Of a stretch of 64,000 nucleotides of DNA, positions 31,174 through 42,918 are shown piece after piece. How positions within the stretch are numbered: the first letter of the stretch is position 1; the number at the start of each line of letters is the position of its first letter. Both the position numbers and the translations under genes were made by a program. Source of the stretch: Mesostigma viride (lineage: Eukaryota > Streptophyta > Mesostigmatophyceae > Mesostigmatales > Mesostigmataceae); contig RPFO01001129.1 in assembly GCA_009746045.1 (NCBI GenBank), forward strand, positions 1 through 64,000. Reading direction: 5' to 3'. A model generated the notes under the pieces. The model worked only from the letters and a program-made list of their open reading frames with translations, was not told where the DNA came from and did not search any database.

Positions 31174-31540
31174 CATACACACACCCAACACCTACTAAAA
31201 ACAAGAAACCAACACACAAGACACCCTACACACACACAACACACACACACACAACACATATCCAACACAAACAACACACACACCTAAGTCACACACACAA
31301 CACACCTACTAAGTCACACACACAACACACATGTACCTCCCCCCCCCCACACCCAACATCAACACACAAGACACTTTGCACACACCCTACACGCCCCCGC
31401 ACCTTCATGAATGCACCCAACACACACACACAACACACACGCCCCAACACACATACCCAACATTCACACAACACACCCAACATATAAGGGTAAATATGGT
31501 TTAGGAGTGTAGGGGTTTAGGGTTTAAGGCCTACCATACA
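31174..31540. repeat. CA-rich tract continued, ending in telomere-like bases
   Basis: The CA tract resumes after the LTR element up to about 31480. It is followed by AGGGGTTTAGGGTTTAAGG (about 31513-31531), containing two TTTAGGG-like units. This is too short to call telomeric DNA. Confidence 0.75.
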
Positions 31541-31676
31541 CCCGTATGTAAAAATGCAACAACACGCCAAGTCATCCGCCACCATGCAAAAATATATAAA
31601 CACAACTGGTCATCCTCAACAAGAATGCCCATTTTAGTACCCAATCCGCACTTGGCACTTGTCCAGTTTCGTAAGT

Positions 31677-31690
31677 CCAACGGCCGTTGG
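31677..31690. repeat. Dispersed palindrome CCAACGGCCGTTGG, single copy
   Basis: A perfect 14-bp copy followed eight bases later by GAAA, as in most other copies. Confidence 0.9.
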
Positions 31691-31849
31691 CTTTGAGAAA
31701 TTAAGATATGCGACATGCGCCATGCAGCCAAGCTAAAGTATAGGCTGATTGCCCTGTATGTAACATTAGTAAGGTGAACGACCGTCGACAAAAAAACACA
31801 TGCGACATACAAACACCAATTTTACACAGTAATGTTTGGAATGACGTAC

Positions 31850-32517
31850 CGTAATTTCGGCGTCCACCTTCTTCGCAATTGTGAACCAGCCCTGTCGCGT
31901 GTTGTCCGGATGTCCTTCCCACTTGCCCTTCGTGACCTTTGCGACGCTCAGGTAGCACACGATTGCAGTTAAGGGTTCTCGGTCGTCTGGGTTCCAGAAG
32001 AAGCGTCGGGCGTCCGATCCGGAGGAGGAGCACCTCTCGAAGTATTTTACGTACATTACCCAGTTGCCTTTCTTAAAAACCTCGCCCCCCCCCCTGTATG
32101 TTTGTTTAAACACTCATCCTTGTCGAGTTGGTGGGCGACTCGAACAACTTTCGCCAACCAGTACGGGTGGTCGGGCACATGGTCCTTGTGCCCCCTCTCA
32201 GATGCGACTGCGACGGCCTCCCCCTCCTGCAAACCACGCCCCAACTCGTTTCTTGCCGTTTGAACGTGGTTCAGGCGGGTTCCCGGATATCGCGTGGGGT
32301 TCCGCGACTTACTCGCCTGGAGTTTTACAGTCCACGACGAGCTGCTCCAATCGTTTGGGCATGTCGTCCACTTGCCCTCTCGGCACTCCGCACAACTGAA
32401 GCATGAAAAACGCCTGAGCTTTACCACCTCGACCCGCTCGCCCTTTTTGTCCAGTCGCCACTGGTGTGCCGTGGAGATATCTCGGATCGGGCCTCGCTCC
32501 TTACCGGACGTGAGAAT
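31850..32517 (-). CDS. Putative C-terminal exon of the transposase-like gene
   Basis: The minus strand reads TTGCAG as acceptor at 32518 and ACG-GTACGT as possible donor at 31850. Translation gives a Cys cluster (FSCFSCAECREGKWTTC), then YWLAKV and, after a one-base shift in the ten-C run at 32085-32094, NWVMYVKYFE, RRFFWNPDDREPLT and GWFTIAKKVDAEI. A Cys cluster of this kind before a W/Y-rich C-terminal module is also seen in large uncharacterised transposase-derived proteins. That agrees with this exon belonging to the gene at 33555-35664, although the exon between 32518 and 33554 and its splice sites were not resolved. Confidence 0.5.
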
Positions 32518-32564
32518 CTGCAATTGTAAATCCATGAAACAACATCACAGCACATTTCCCAACT

Positions 32565-32711
32565 CCAACGGCCGTTGGCACTCAACAATTATAAGATTTC
32601 CCAACTCCAACGGCCGTTGGCCCTTGGAAACTTTATATAAGTACATTTCTCAACTCCAACGGCCGTTGGCACTCAACAATTATACGATTTTCCAGCTCCA
32701 ACGGCCGTTGG
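32565..32711. repeat. Four spaced copies of the dispersed palindrome
   Basis: Copies start at 32565, 32607, 32656 and 32698, alternating with two kinds of linker (CACTCAACAATTATA and CCTTRGAAACTT), i.e. a 91-bp unit duplicated once. They lie just upstream (in minus-strand terms) of the C-terminal exon. Confidence 0.9.
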
Positions 32712-32889
32712 CCTTATGAAACTTCAAACTGCATCAAGGAAGCTGTCCTCTGTAAAGTGTAACCAGAGACAAATTATAGAACTGCACTTGACCACCAGAA
32801 AGCAACTGTCTTTACTTACGTTATCGAGAAGAAATGCCCGTCGAACCACGTCCGATTGTGCCGATGGTCGACTCGAGTCTTTGCCCATC

Positions 32890-33665
32890 AAGTTTCGTTT
32901 AAGTGGCCAGCCGGAGCGGCTGCTTAGGTTTTAGCGGACAAGTGTTCGAAGCGCGTCATTGGTGAATTACTTGGGAACTTGGGTTTCCCCGCGAAACTCC
33001 AACCGCACGTTCAGATTTCCAAATCTCAAGTAAAGTTCGGCGCAACTTTCTGAACGGGGGCAGTTGACGAGCAGCATTCCTCCGGACGAATGAATTGCGT
33101 TCCATACTTGCGCAAAATTTTGAAAGGTAGCTTGCGTGCAGCCCTACTAAAATTTGCGCGGACGTTCAGATTTCCAAATCTCGGGTAAATTTCGGCGGAA
33201 CTTTCTGAACGGGGGTAGTTGGCGGGCAGCGTTCCTCCAGACGAATGAAATGCGTTCCATACTAGCGCAAAATTTTGAAAGGTAGCTTCCGTGCAGCCCT
33301 ACTAAAATTTGCGCGAAGTGTGGGACTGAACATTCGTAACGGAAACTTTTTGGTAGTTGCCGTCACTTCCTCTTGTGCAAACGTGTGGGAGTGAAAATTC
33401 GTAACGGAAACTTTTTGGTAGTTGCCGTCACTTCATTTTGCGCGAGTGTTGGGCTGAAAATTCGTAACGGAAACTTTTTGGTAGTTGGCGTCACTTCCTT
33501 TGGTTCGACTGAAAATTCGCTGAAATTCGCTGAATTCGTACCGTAGCCTAATTTTTAGTACCTCGAAGTGACGGGGCACCTAAAAATTTGCCCACAAGTA
33601 CACTTGGCAGCGCGCTCACTGGGAAAAATTGTACAGCCGCTCCGGCGGGCCACTTGAACGCATTG
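32890..33665. repeat. Repeat cluster with inverted flanks
   Basis: A 155-bp unit (ATTTCCAAATCTC...CCCTACTAAAATTTGCGCG) occurs twice (about 33015-33318). It is followed by three copies of ATTCGTAACGGAAACTTTTT with GTAGTTGCCGTCACTTC. The left edge (AAGTGGCCAGCCGGAGCGGCTG, 32902 on) recurs inverted at the right edge (about 33640), which could make this a degenerate foldback insertion inside an intron. Confidence 0.6.
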
Positions 33666-34360
33666 TAATGCGGTTCTCCAATCCCGGTTCAGGTAGGCCA
33701 CCAGTGCCTCCACCGTATTCAGGTTCCGATTGTCCTCCTGCATCTGCGCTCTTTTGAGGATGCTTTTGACCGTCCCCCCTCCCCGTCCGACTCCCCCTTC
33801 CCATGTCCTGCACACGAGTAGTTCCACTCCAATGATTCCAAGTCGGGGTCGGCCTCGAGCAGGTCCGCAGCCATCGCCAACACATACCGGGATTGGAACT
33901 GCTCCTTACAGTTGTCGGACCAACTGATCCAGTTCCTCACCTCCACCCCCTCCTCCCTCAGCACGTTAAGGGTATTCTTCATCACGAACTCCAGGGTCTG
34001 GGCATTCCTCGGTACGTCCTTCCCCATGTAATCGTGCTTCACCCTTTTGATTTCCAGCGATACGGGATCACGGTACATCACGATCACCGGCATCAGGACG
34101 TAACTACTTGGGTACCAGTACTGCGCCTGCAACTGTTTCTGCAGGTGGTCCGAATAGTTCTCCGAGTAGTCCATCAGGACCACCACCGTTCCCAGCGGCA
34201 TCACGTCAATGCACTCCTTGTAAGCGTGGTGCTGCCAGGCCCATGTATGGACGTGAATGGCGAATTCCGGGAAGCGCGCCGTAATGAGTTCATGGAGCTC
34301 CGAGAGGGTTGACTTGATGAGTTTTTGCTGCAGGTTCATTTGCGGCGCCACATCCTCCTC
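33555..34360 (-). CDS. Transposase-like gene, exon 2 (RNase H-like core)
   Basis: The exon starts after a TTGCAG acceptor (34361-34366) in phase 0. Key features are VVLMDYSENYSDHLQKQLQ, with an acidic residue at the end of a hydrophobic strand, about 45 residues later LKREIKR-like VKHDYMGKD, and then WISWSDNCKEQFQS, a second strand ending in Asp. This layout resembles the DDE/RNase H-like core of transposase-derived proteins common in invertebrate and algal genomes; that is a family impression, not a search result. Near 33780 the frame changes in a G run (GGGGAGGGGGGA); the continued frame (VKSILKRAQMQED...YLNRDW) is protein-like to 33555. Confidence 0.6.
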
Positions 34361-34498
34361 CTGCAACACAACACACCCGCGCACCATGGATTGACCGAAG
34401 AATGGAAGTCAGCAGCTGGGAATTTCCCAACGCCAACGGCCGTTGGAAGTATGAAAGTCTACATATATATATTCAACGATGCAAATATACATGCTTAC
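34361..34498 (-). other. 138-bp GT-AG intron carrying the dispersed palindrome
   Basis: Minus-strand donor ACG|GTAAGC at 34498 and acceptor TTGCAG|GAG at 34361. Both neighbouring frames are phase 0 and join without a stop. The intron contains CCAACGGCCGTTGG at 34433-34446. Confidence 0.75.
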
Positions 34499-35664
34499 CG
34501 TCCCACGGGGCGCTGTGCCCTCCTTTATGAAGTCGAACCACGTGTACTTCTTTGTCCACCCCTTCATCTGGTCCGTCACGATGAACTCGGAAATCCCACA
34601 CTCGTTGCACGTCCCTTCCAAGCAGTTCATTGGGACGTTAACGAACGGGCCGCCCGTCCTCCCCCTCCTTGCCCCCCCTCCCCCCTCTCAGCCCTGTGGC
34701 AGGTGAAACGTCGAACGAAATCATGGGCATTGTCAGGCACGGAAGGGATACCCTCCCTCTCCTCGATCTCCAGCGTGCTCTTCAACTCCTTGACGCCTTT
34801 GGCGAAGGCAGAGAGCAGAGACTCGAAGACGACGTGCTTTTCGCATGCGCACAAGTCCCGGTCCTTCCACACGCCCTTTACGCACTTGGGCATGAACTCC
34901 ACGAACTTCGTGTACCCCACCTTGTACCTTGTCCCGTCCGCAGTCGTCACGATACCTCCCTTGTACGGCGACGCGTCAGAACAGAACCGCTTGTAAATCG
35001 TTTCAAGCGAGTCCAAATAGTACCTTCCGCCCTGGGAGGAAATGAGGATCCTGGCGTTTCCCTTCCTTTCGAACTCATTGACCACGTCCTTATGGTTGGG
35101 AGACGCCCTCGTGTTTAGGTCTGACAACCAGTAACTCCCGACGATGTCTTTGACCTCCTCCGGAAACTTGTCCGACCGTAAAGCACGAGGGGGCGCCTTC
35201 AGGGCGGGAAGGTCGCCCCCCATCCTCATTCCCCTTGCGGTCTGGATATCCTTGGGCGTGACGTGAAGCAGCCGCGCGAGAGTGCAATGCCCTTGATTGT
35301 TCATGCCGTCCTTTCCCAAGCACATTGACAGCACAGCGCACTTCGCGTTCCTGTGCTCATCCGACTTGCCCAATTCCTGGAAACCTTGCACGATATTAGC
35401 GACAACCTCCTGAGCGAAGGACTCCGACGCCTTTCTTTTCAGCGCAGGGCGGTACTGTTTCCCCATAACCTTCACAACCGCACCTGGCAGCCGCTCAAGC
35501 GCCCTCAAGCCTACTGCAGTTTTCGTGTTTTCAGTCTTGTGATTGTTGTCCTTCAGCAAGTATTCCATTGCGCTGGCCATGTCGAGGGCAAGTTGGTTGC
35601 CCTTGATCTCGACGTACTTGAGACTTAGGTCTTTGTTGTGCGCTTCACCTGCATCCGCGCGCAT
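34499..35664 (-). CDS. Transposase-like gene, exon 1
   Basis: From an ATG at 35664 (an earlier exon is possible) the frame runs about 345 codons. A one-base shift in the G-rich stretch near 34660-34690 then carries it into PFVNVPMNCLEGTCNECG and on to the donor at 34498. Visible features: basic KRKASE segment, a helical region, YTKFVEFMPKCVKG followed by DLCACEKH, and the later NCLEGTCNEC plus TRYKVGY. The FxxxxPxxVK...C-x-C-x2-H arrangement upstream of an RNase H-like core is what I would expect from a transposase-derived zinc-binding N-terminus. The gene may be a live transposon ORF, a domesticated gene or a relic. No terminal inverted repeats were identified. Confidence 0.6.
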
Positions 35665-35733
35665 ACAGAATCCAGACGAAGTTTTGACTTTTTATCAAAT
35701 TATTGCTTTCCAACAATTACCCAATTTGTAGGT

Positions 35734-36246
35734 CCCAACGGCCGTTGGACCCCTGAAAGTACGCCTGAAACACGCCAACACATGCATTTTCGACACCCAA
35801 CGGCCGTTGGACCCCCGAAAGTGGGCCTGAAACACGCCAACACATGCATTTTCGACACCCAACGGCCGTTGGACCCCAGAAAGCGGGCCGAAAACACGCC
35901 AACACATGCATTTTCGACACCCAACGGCCGTTGGACCCCTGAAAGTGGGCCTGAAACACGCCAACACATGCATTTTCGACACCCAACGGCCGTTGGACCC
36001 CTGAAAGCGGGCCGAAAACACGCCAACACATGCATTTTCTACACCCAACGGCCGTTGGACCCCTGAAAGTGGGCCTGAAACACGCCCTTTACATGCATTT
36101 TCGACACCCAACGGCCGTTGGACCCCTGAAAGCGGGCCGAAAACACGCCAACACATGCATTTTCGACGTCCAACGGCCGTTGGGCCCCTGAAAGCGGGCC
36201 GGAAACACGCTAACACATGCATTTTAGACACCCAACGGCCGTTGGA
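35734..36246. repeat. Nine-copy 62-bp tandem repeat with the palindrome as core
   Basis: Copies of CCAACGGCCGTTGG start every 62 bp (35734 is 63 bp from 35797, then 35859, 35921, 35983, 36045, 36107, 36169, 36231). The linker CGGGCC/GGGCCTGAAACACGCCAACACATGCATTTTCGACA is well conserved. A decayed tenth unit follows near 36310. Confidence 0.97.
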
Positions 36247-38385
36247 CCCCTGAAAGCGGGCCGAAAACTCGCCAACACCTGCATTTTTTACACGCCAGGA
36301 TGTGAATTTCCGAATCCCAACGCACTTTTTATAACCTTAACGACCGTTGGAACCCAGAAATTCGACTGAAATGTTTCCATAACACACGTAACAACAAATT
36401 TGGTGGTCAACAACCCCGTAAATCCGTAACCCTGCACGCACCTCTTGCCGCCATAGCTCTTGTTCGCAGCAGGTGGGCCCTGAAGACGCCTTTTGGTCTT
36501 GCACCTGTTGGTTACAATTGCATGGCATACCAGCAATATATTGCACATAGCATTGTATTTCACACAATTATTATATTCATGCCACAAATAATAATAATAA
36601 TTGTATTAAACATAGGGGGGCAGGTTGCATATTCGTTTCATTGCAGTCTAATATCAACATATTAAAAATTTCCATGCCCATAAACATTTTTGATATAGCT
36701 ATTAGGTTGCTAATTATATTAAATCTTACCAGCCGTGTAGTGGTTTGCGGATTGCTTTATAGGCTTGCCACACCAACCCAAAAAAAAATGTTACGACGGG
36801 AGTTGAACCCGGGCCTACTAGACGTGTTCACGAGGTACTACGAGGATCAGCCAAGAATCTGTCCCGTACCGGTGTGGTTCACCAGTTCCGCACACTAGCA
36901 TGGTCTCCGCGTCGCGCTCGTTCATTAAATTTCGGAGAAATTTTGCCTGCTTATATACGTTTTTGAAGCCCCTCGGCGTCGCGCCGTGAAAAGCTTCCTC
37001 CGCCAGGCGTCCAATCAGGTAGCAGGAATGTGAAAAAATGGGCTCGAGCTGTGTGCAGCGCCGCGTCCATGTGGCGCCACACGGCGTCAGGAGTCGGCGT
37101 GGCGCCATATATGGCGCTGCGAATTCCCTACCGTGTGGTCTGCAGCGCCACGTCACAGTTGCGACTGCAAGTATTTTTCAGCGCGGCGCCGTCCCGGCGC
37201 CGCGCCATATCGTTTGGCGCGTAAATTTTTTTCCCGCGCGCGGCGCCTTTTAGGCGCCGCGCCATTCCATTTGCGCGTCGGCATACCAGCACCAGGGAAT
37301 TTGAATTGCAGGTGCTGCGTTGGCGCTTTCCAGCCCTCCTGGAAGACCGACACCGTGGATGCACCTTGCACCCGAGCATCAACGGCGGGTATTCGCGACA
37401 TCGGCCGAAAGTGACAACGATATTAGCAACCCGACAGCCATATTCGACTGAGCAACGCCATTGTGTGCAGCCGAAGAGTGTGAAAAGAGGTGAGCAATGG
37501 CGGTGGATGTACATGGATGCTTTTGACAGATAGTTGTCCACAAGCAGCTCGATGACGGGGGAGTGTGAAACAGATAATTTCGTCGCTTTTTTGGTGTCGT
37601 GGTGCCGGTCGCTGACGGGGGAGTGTGAGTGTTTTTGTCGGTTCTCGTTTGGTTGCAGGGATTTGCGAGCAAGCCGAGACCATCGATTGGATTGGTAAGC
37701 CCCACTTGTTCATTTGTGTGAATCCAAGCATTATTGAAGCAGGCTGTCGCAAATGTTTTCGTTTCTGGGTTGCGCCATAGCTGCGTTGCTGGGTTGCTGG
37801 GTTTTCTTGCCATGGCAGCGCCGTATGATCTTTCCCCCGGCTCCCATTCTTGGTTACTAACGTTGATGTTTTGCTGCTTCCTTTGGTGCTTGATCTGCCT
37901 TGGTGTCGTGCCTCCGTTTGGTGGCCGGTGGTCACGGGATGCACAACAACGCTATCAGTTTTCTTCCACCCGCCGCCGCTGCCCCCGAAGGACAAGGATA
38001 AAAAAAAAGAAACATCTATAAAAAGGTACGACGCGTGGTGTGTTGCGTGCTTTTTTTCTTGGTTTTCTCGCTCCCTTGCAGCTCAGGTTTGCTGGCACAT
38101 GTATTTATGCATGCCGGCACCACACCACATGTATTTATGCATGCCAGATAACACAGGCTGTGTGTCTGACTTTTTTTCGTCCCTGTCATATGCGGTCTGC
38201 CTCTCTTTTTTCGTGTTTTGTTTTTTGTTCGTATCTTCTACGGTACAACGCGACATGTTCACGGCGTCATCTGCGCGGTGTCACTAGCTTCATTTTTGCC
38301 GCCACCGCCGCCCCCGGCCGGCCCCATAAAAAAAAAGAAACATCTATAAAAAGGTGCGCGGTGGTTTTCTCGCTCCCTTGCAGCT
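36247..38385. other. Gene-poor stretch with GGCGCC-rich island
   Basis: I see no supportable gene. 36580-36780 is AT-rich. 37050-37270 contains many GCGCC/GGCGC palindromes (GTGGCGCCATATATGGCGC). 37870-38000 is a diverged first copy of the spacer that later separates the 30-bp arrays, and a second truncated copy ends near 38340. Minus-strand frames at 37379-37995 show no recognisable family. Confidence 0.5.
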
Positions 38386-38531
38386 CAGGTTTGCTGGCAC
38401 ATGTATTTATGCATGCCGGCACCACACCACATGTATTTATGCATGCCAGCACCCCACCGCATGTATTTATGCATGACAGCGCCCCACCACATGTATTTAT
38501 GCATGCCAGCACCCCACCATGTGTATTTATG
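38386..38531. repeat. 30-bp repeat block in opposite orientation (left border)
   Basis: Five units of ATGTATTTATGCATGCCAGC plus ACCCCACCAC precede the main array. The shared core ATGCATGCCAGCACCCCA is the reverse complement of the main array core, so the orientation flips at about 38532. An earlier pair of units lies at 38097-38152. Confidence 0.85.
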
Positions 38532-39980
38532 CATGGATGGGTGTCATGGGGTGCTGGCATGCATGGATGGGTGTCATGGGGTGCTGGCATGCATGGATGG
38601 GTGTAGTGGGGTGCTGGCAAGCGTGGATGGGTGTCATGGGGTGCTGGCATGCATGGATGGGTGTCATGGGGTGCTGGCATGCATGGATGGGTGTGATGGG
38701 GTGCTGGCATGCATGGATGGGTGTAGTGGGGTGCTGGCAAGCGTGGATGGGTGTCATGGGGTGCTGGCATGCATGGATGGGTGTCATGGGGTGCTGGCAT
38801 GCATGGATGGGTGTGATGGGGTGCTGGCATGCATGGATGGGTGTCATGGGGTGCTGGCATGCATGGATGGGTGTAGTGGGGTGCTGGCATGCGTGGATGG
38901 GTCTCATGGGGTGCTGGCATGCATGGATGGGTGTGATGGGGTGCTGGCATGCATGGGTGGGTGTAGTGGGGTGCTGGCAAGCGTGGATGGGTGTCATGGG
39001 GTGCTGGCATGCATGGATGGGTGTCATGGGGTGCTGGCATGCATGGATGGGTGTCATGGGGTGCTGGCATGCATGGATGGGTGTGATGGGGTGCTGGCAT
39101 GCATGGATGGGTGTCATGGGGTGCTGGCATGCATGGATGGGTGTCATGGGGTGCTGGCATGCATGGATGGGTGTCATGGGGTGCTGGCATGCATGGATGG
39201 GTGTAGTGGGGTGCTGGCATGCGTGGATGGGTGTCATGGGGTGCTGGCATGCATGGATGGGTGTGATGGGGTGCTGGCATGCATGGGTGGGTGTAGTGGG
39301 GTGCTGGCAAGCGTGGATGGGTGTCATGGGGTGCTGGCATGCATGGATGGGTGTCATGGGGTGCTGGCATGCATGGATGGGTGTGATGGGGTGCTGGCAT
39401 GCATGGATGGGTGTCATGGGGTGCTGGCATGCATGGATGGGTGTAGTGGGGTGCTGGCATGCATGGATGGGTGTAATGGGGCGCTGGCATGCATGGATGG
39501 GTGTCATGGGGCGCTGGCATGCATGGATGGGTGTCATGGGGTGCTGGCATGCGTGGATGGGTGTAGTGGGGTGCTGGCATGCATGGATGGGTGAAGTGGG
39601 GTGCTGGCATGCGTGGATGGGTGTAGTGGGGTGCTGGCATGCATGGATGGGTGAAGTGGGGTGCTGGCATGCGTGGATGGGTGTAGTGGGGTGCTGGCAT
39701 GCGTGGATGGGTGTCATGGGGTGCTGGCATGCATGGATGGGTGTGATGGGGTGCTGGCATGCATGGGTGGGTGTAGTGGGGTGCTGGCAAGCGTGGATGG
39801 GTGTCATGGGGTGCTGGCATGCATGGATGGGTGTGATGGGGTGCTGGCATGCATGGATGGGTGTGATGGGGTGCTGGCATGCATGGATGGGTGAAGTGGG
39901 GTGCTGGCATGCGTGGATGGGTGTAGTGGGGTGCTGGCATGCGTGGATGGGTGTCATGGGGTGCTGGCATGCATGGATGG
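38532..39980. repeat. 30-bp minisatellite block A (about 48 units)
   Basis: The unit is GGATGGGTGTCATGGGGTGC followed by TGGCATGCAT. Most variation is at three bases (TCA, TAG, TGA, TAA or AAG before TGGGG) and at GCATGG/GCGTGG/CAAGCG. Since 30 is a multiple of 3 and the unit lacks stops in several phases, decapeptide-repeat frames appear on both strands; I do not regard them as genes. Confidence 0.98.
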
Positions 39981-40199
39981 TTAATAACGTCAACGTCCTT
40001 GCTGCTTCCTTTGGTGCTTGATCTGCCTTGGTGTCGTGCCTCCGTTTGGTGGCCGGTGGTCACGGGATGCACAAACGGGAACGCTATCAGTTTTCGTCCC
40101 CCCGCCGCCGCTGCCCCAGGCCGGCTTAAAAATAAAAAAAGAAAAAAAGGTACGAATGGCAGCCCCCCTTCTTCATTTGTTGGAATCAATGCATTATTG
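39981..40199. repeat. Conserved inter-array spacer
   Basis: About 220 bp running from TTAATAACGTCAACGTCCTT to ATGCATTATTGGCATGGATG. Closely matching copies lie at 40780-41005, 42694-42918, 43678-43902 and 46282-46470, and diverged ones before the first block. It contains CGTCCCCCCGCCGCCGCTGC and an A-rich GAAAAAAAGGTACGAATGG. Confidence 0.93.
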
Positions 40200-40779
40200 G
40201 CATGGATGGGTGTAGTGGGGTGCTTGCATGCATGGATGGGTGTCATGGGGTGCTGGCATGCATGGATGGGTGTCATGGGGTGCTGGCATGCATGGATGGG
40301 TGTCATGGGGTGCTGGCATGCATGGATGGGTGTAGTGGGGTGCTGGCAAGCGTGGATGGGTGTCATGGGGTGCTGGCATGCATGGATGGGTGTCATGGGG
40401 TGCTGGCATGCATGGATGGGTGTGATGGGGTGCTGGCATGCATGGATGGGTGTAGTGGGGTGCTGGCAAGCGTGGATGGGTGTCATGGGGTGCTGGCATG
40501 CATGGATGGGTGTCATGGGGTGCTGGCATGCATGGATGGGTGTGATGGGGTGCTGGCATGCATGGATGGGTGTCATGGGGTGCTGGCATGCATGGATGGG
40601 TGTAGTGGGGTGCTGGCATGCATGGATGGGTGTGATGGGGTGCTGGCATGCATGGATGGGTGTCATGGGGTGCTGGCATGCATGGATGGGTGTAGTGGGG
40701 TGCTGGCATGCATGGGTGGGTGTAGTGGGGTGCTGGCATGCGTGGATGGGTGTCATGGGGTGCTGGCATGCATGGATGG
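40200..40779. repeat. 30-bp minisatellite block B (about 19 units)
   Basis: Same unit as block A, ending with the same variant order as the other blocks (TAG, then GCGTGG with TCA) just before the spacer. Confidence 0.97.
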
Positions 40780-41005
40780 TTAATAACGTCAACGTCCTTG
40801 CTGCTTCCTTTGGTGCTTGATCTGCCTTGGTGTCGTGCCTCCGTTTGGTGGCCGGTGGTCACGGGATGCACAAACGGGAACGCTATCAGTTTTCGTCCCC
40901 CCGCCGCCGCTGCCCCAGGCCGGCCCCCTGTTTCCAAGAAAAAAAGAAAAAAAGGTACGAATGGCAGCCCCACTTATTCATTTGTTGGAATCAATGCATT
41001 ATTGG

Positions 41006-42693
41006 CATGGATGGGTGTAGTGGGGTGCTTGCATGCCTGGATGGGTGTCATGGGGTGCTGGCATGCATGGATGGGTGTCATGGGGTGCTGGCATGCATGG
41101 ATGGGTGTCATGGGGTGCTGGCATGCATGGATGGGTGTCATGGGGTGCTGGCATGCATGGATGGGTGTCATGGGGTGCTGGCATGCATGGATGGGTGTAG
41201 TGAGGTGCTGGCATGCATGGATGGGTGTCATGGGGTGCTGGCATGCATGGATGGGTGTGATGGGGTGCTGGCATGCATGGATGGGTGTCATGGGGTGCTG
41301 GCATGCATGGATGGGTGTAGTGGGGTGCTGGCATGCGTGGATGGGTGTCATGGGGTGCTGGCATGCATGGATGGGTGTGATGGGGTGCTGGCATGCATGG
41401 ATGGGTGTCATGGGGTGCTGGCATGCATGGATGGGTGTAGTGGGGTGCTGGCATGCGTGGATGGGTGTCATGGGGTGCTGGCATGCATGGATGGGTGTGA
41501 TGGGGTGCTGGCATGCATGGGTGGGTGTAGTGGGGTGCTGGCAAGCGTGGATGGGTGTCATGGGGTGCTGGCATGCATGGATGGGTGTCATGGGGTGCTG
41601 GCATGCATGGATGGGTGTCATGGGGTGCTGGCATGCATGGATGGGTGTGATGGGGTGCTGGCATGCATGGATGGGTGTCATGGGGTGCTGGCATGCATGG
41701 ATGGGTGTAGTGGGGTGCTGGCATGCGTGGATGGGTGTCATGGGGTGCTGGCATGCATGGATGGGTGTGATGGGGTGCTGGCATGCGTGGGTGGGTGTAG
41801 TGGGGTGCTGGCAAGCGTGGATGGGTGTCATGGGGTGCTGGCATGCATGGATGGGTGTGATGGGGTGCTGGCATGCATGGATGGGTGTCATGGGGTGCTG
41901 GCATGCATGGATGGGTGTGATGGGGTGCTGGCATGCATGGATGGGTGTCATGGGGTGCTGGCATGCATGGATGGGTGTCATGGGGTGCTGGCATGCATGG
42001 ATGGGTGAAGTGGGGTGCTGGCATGCATGGATGGGTGTCATGGGGTGCTGGCATGCGTGGATGGGTGTAGTGGGGTGCTGGCATGCATGGATGGGTGTCA
42101 TGGGGTGCTGGCATGCGTGGATGGGTGTAGTGGGGTGCTGGCATGCATGGATGGGTGTGATGGGGTGCTGGCATGCATGGATGGGTGTCATGGGGTGCTG
42201 GCATGCATGGATGGGTGTCATGGGGTGCTGGCATGCATGGATGGGTGTCATGGGGTGCTGGCATGCATGGATGGGTGTAGTGGGGTGCTGGCATGCGTGG
42301 ATGGGTGTCATGGGGTGCTGGCATGCATGGATGGGTGTCATGGGGTGCTGGCATGCATGGATGGGTGTCATGGGGTGCTGGCATGCATGGATGGGTGTCA
42401 TGGGGTGCTGGCATGCATGGATGGGTGTAGTGGGGTGCTGGCATGCATGGATGGGTGTAATGGGGCGCTGGCATGCATGGATGGGTGTCATGGGGTGCTG
42501 GCATGCGTGGATGGGTGTAGTGGGTGCTGGCATGCATGGATGGGTGAAGTGGGGTGCTGGCATGCGTGGATGGGTGTAGTGGGGTGCTGGCATGCATGGA
42601 TGGGTGTCATGGGGTGCTGGCATGCGTGGATGGGTGTAGTGGGGTGCTGGCATGCGTGGATGGGTGTCATGGGGTGCTGGCATGCATGGATGG
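41006..42693. repeat. 30-bp minisatellite block C (about 56 units)
   Basis: Same unit. One unit near 42520 has lost a G (GTAGTGGGTGC), and the same deletion recurs in block D near 43505. Confidence 0.97.
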
Positions 42694-42918
42694 TTAATAA
42701 CGTCAACGTCCTTGCTGCTTCCTTTGGTGCTTGATCTGCCTTGGTGTCGTGCCTCCGTTGGGTGGCCGGTGGTCACGGGATGCACAAACGGGAACGCTAT
42801 CAGTTTTCGTCCCCCCGCCGCCGCTGCCCCAGGCCGGCCCCCTGTTTCCAAGAAAAAAAGAAAAAAAGGTACGAATGGCAGCCCCACTTATTCATTTGTT
42901 GGAATCAATGCATTATTG

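Noticed and set aside
31497-31531. Interstitial telomere (TTTAGGG)
   Set aside because: Only two units; too short to separate from chance next to a simple repeat.
36786-36870. tRNA on the minus strand (GGGTTCAACTCCCG T-arm-like)
   Set aside because: A T-arm-like stem is present, but no matching 5' acceptor strand or anticodon stem could be found.
37379-37995. Overlapping 144- and 190-codon minus-strand frames
   Set aside because: No recognisable domain, and they overlap the repeated inter-array spacer.
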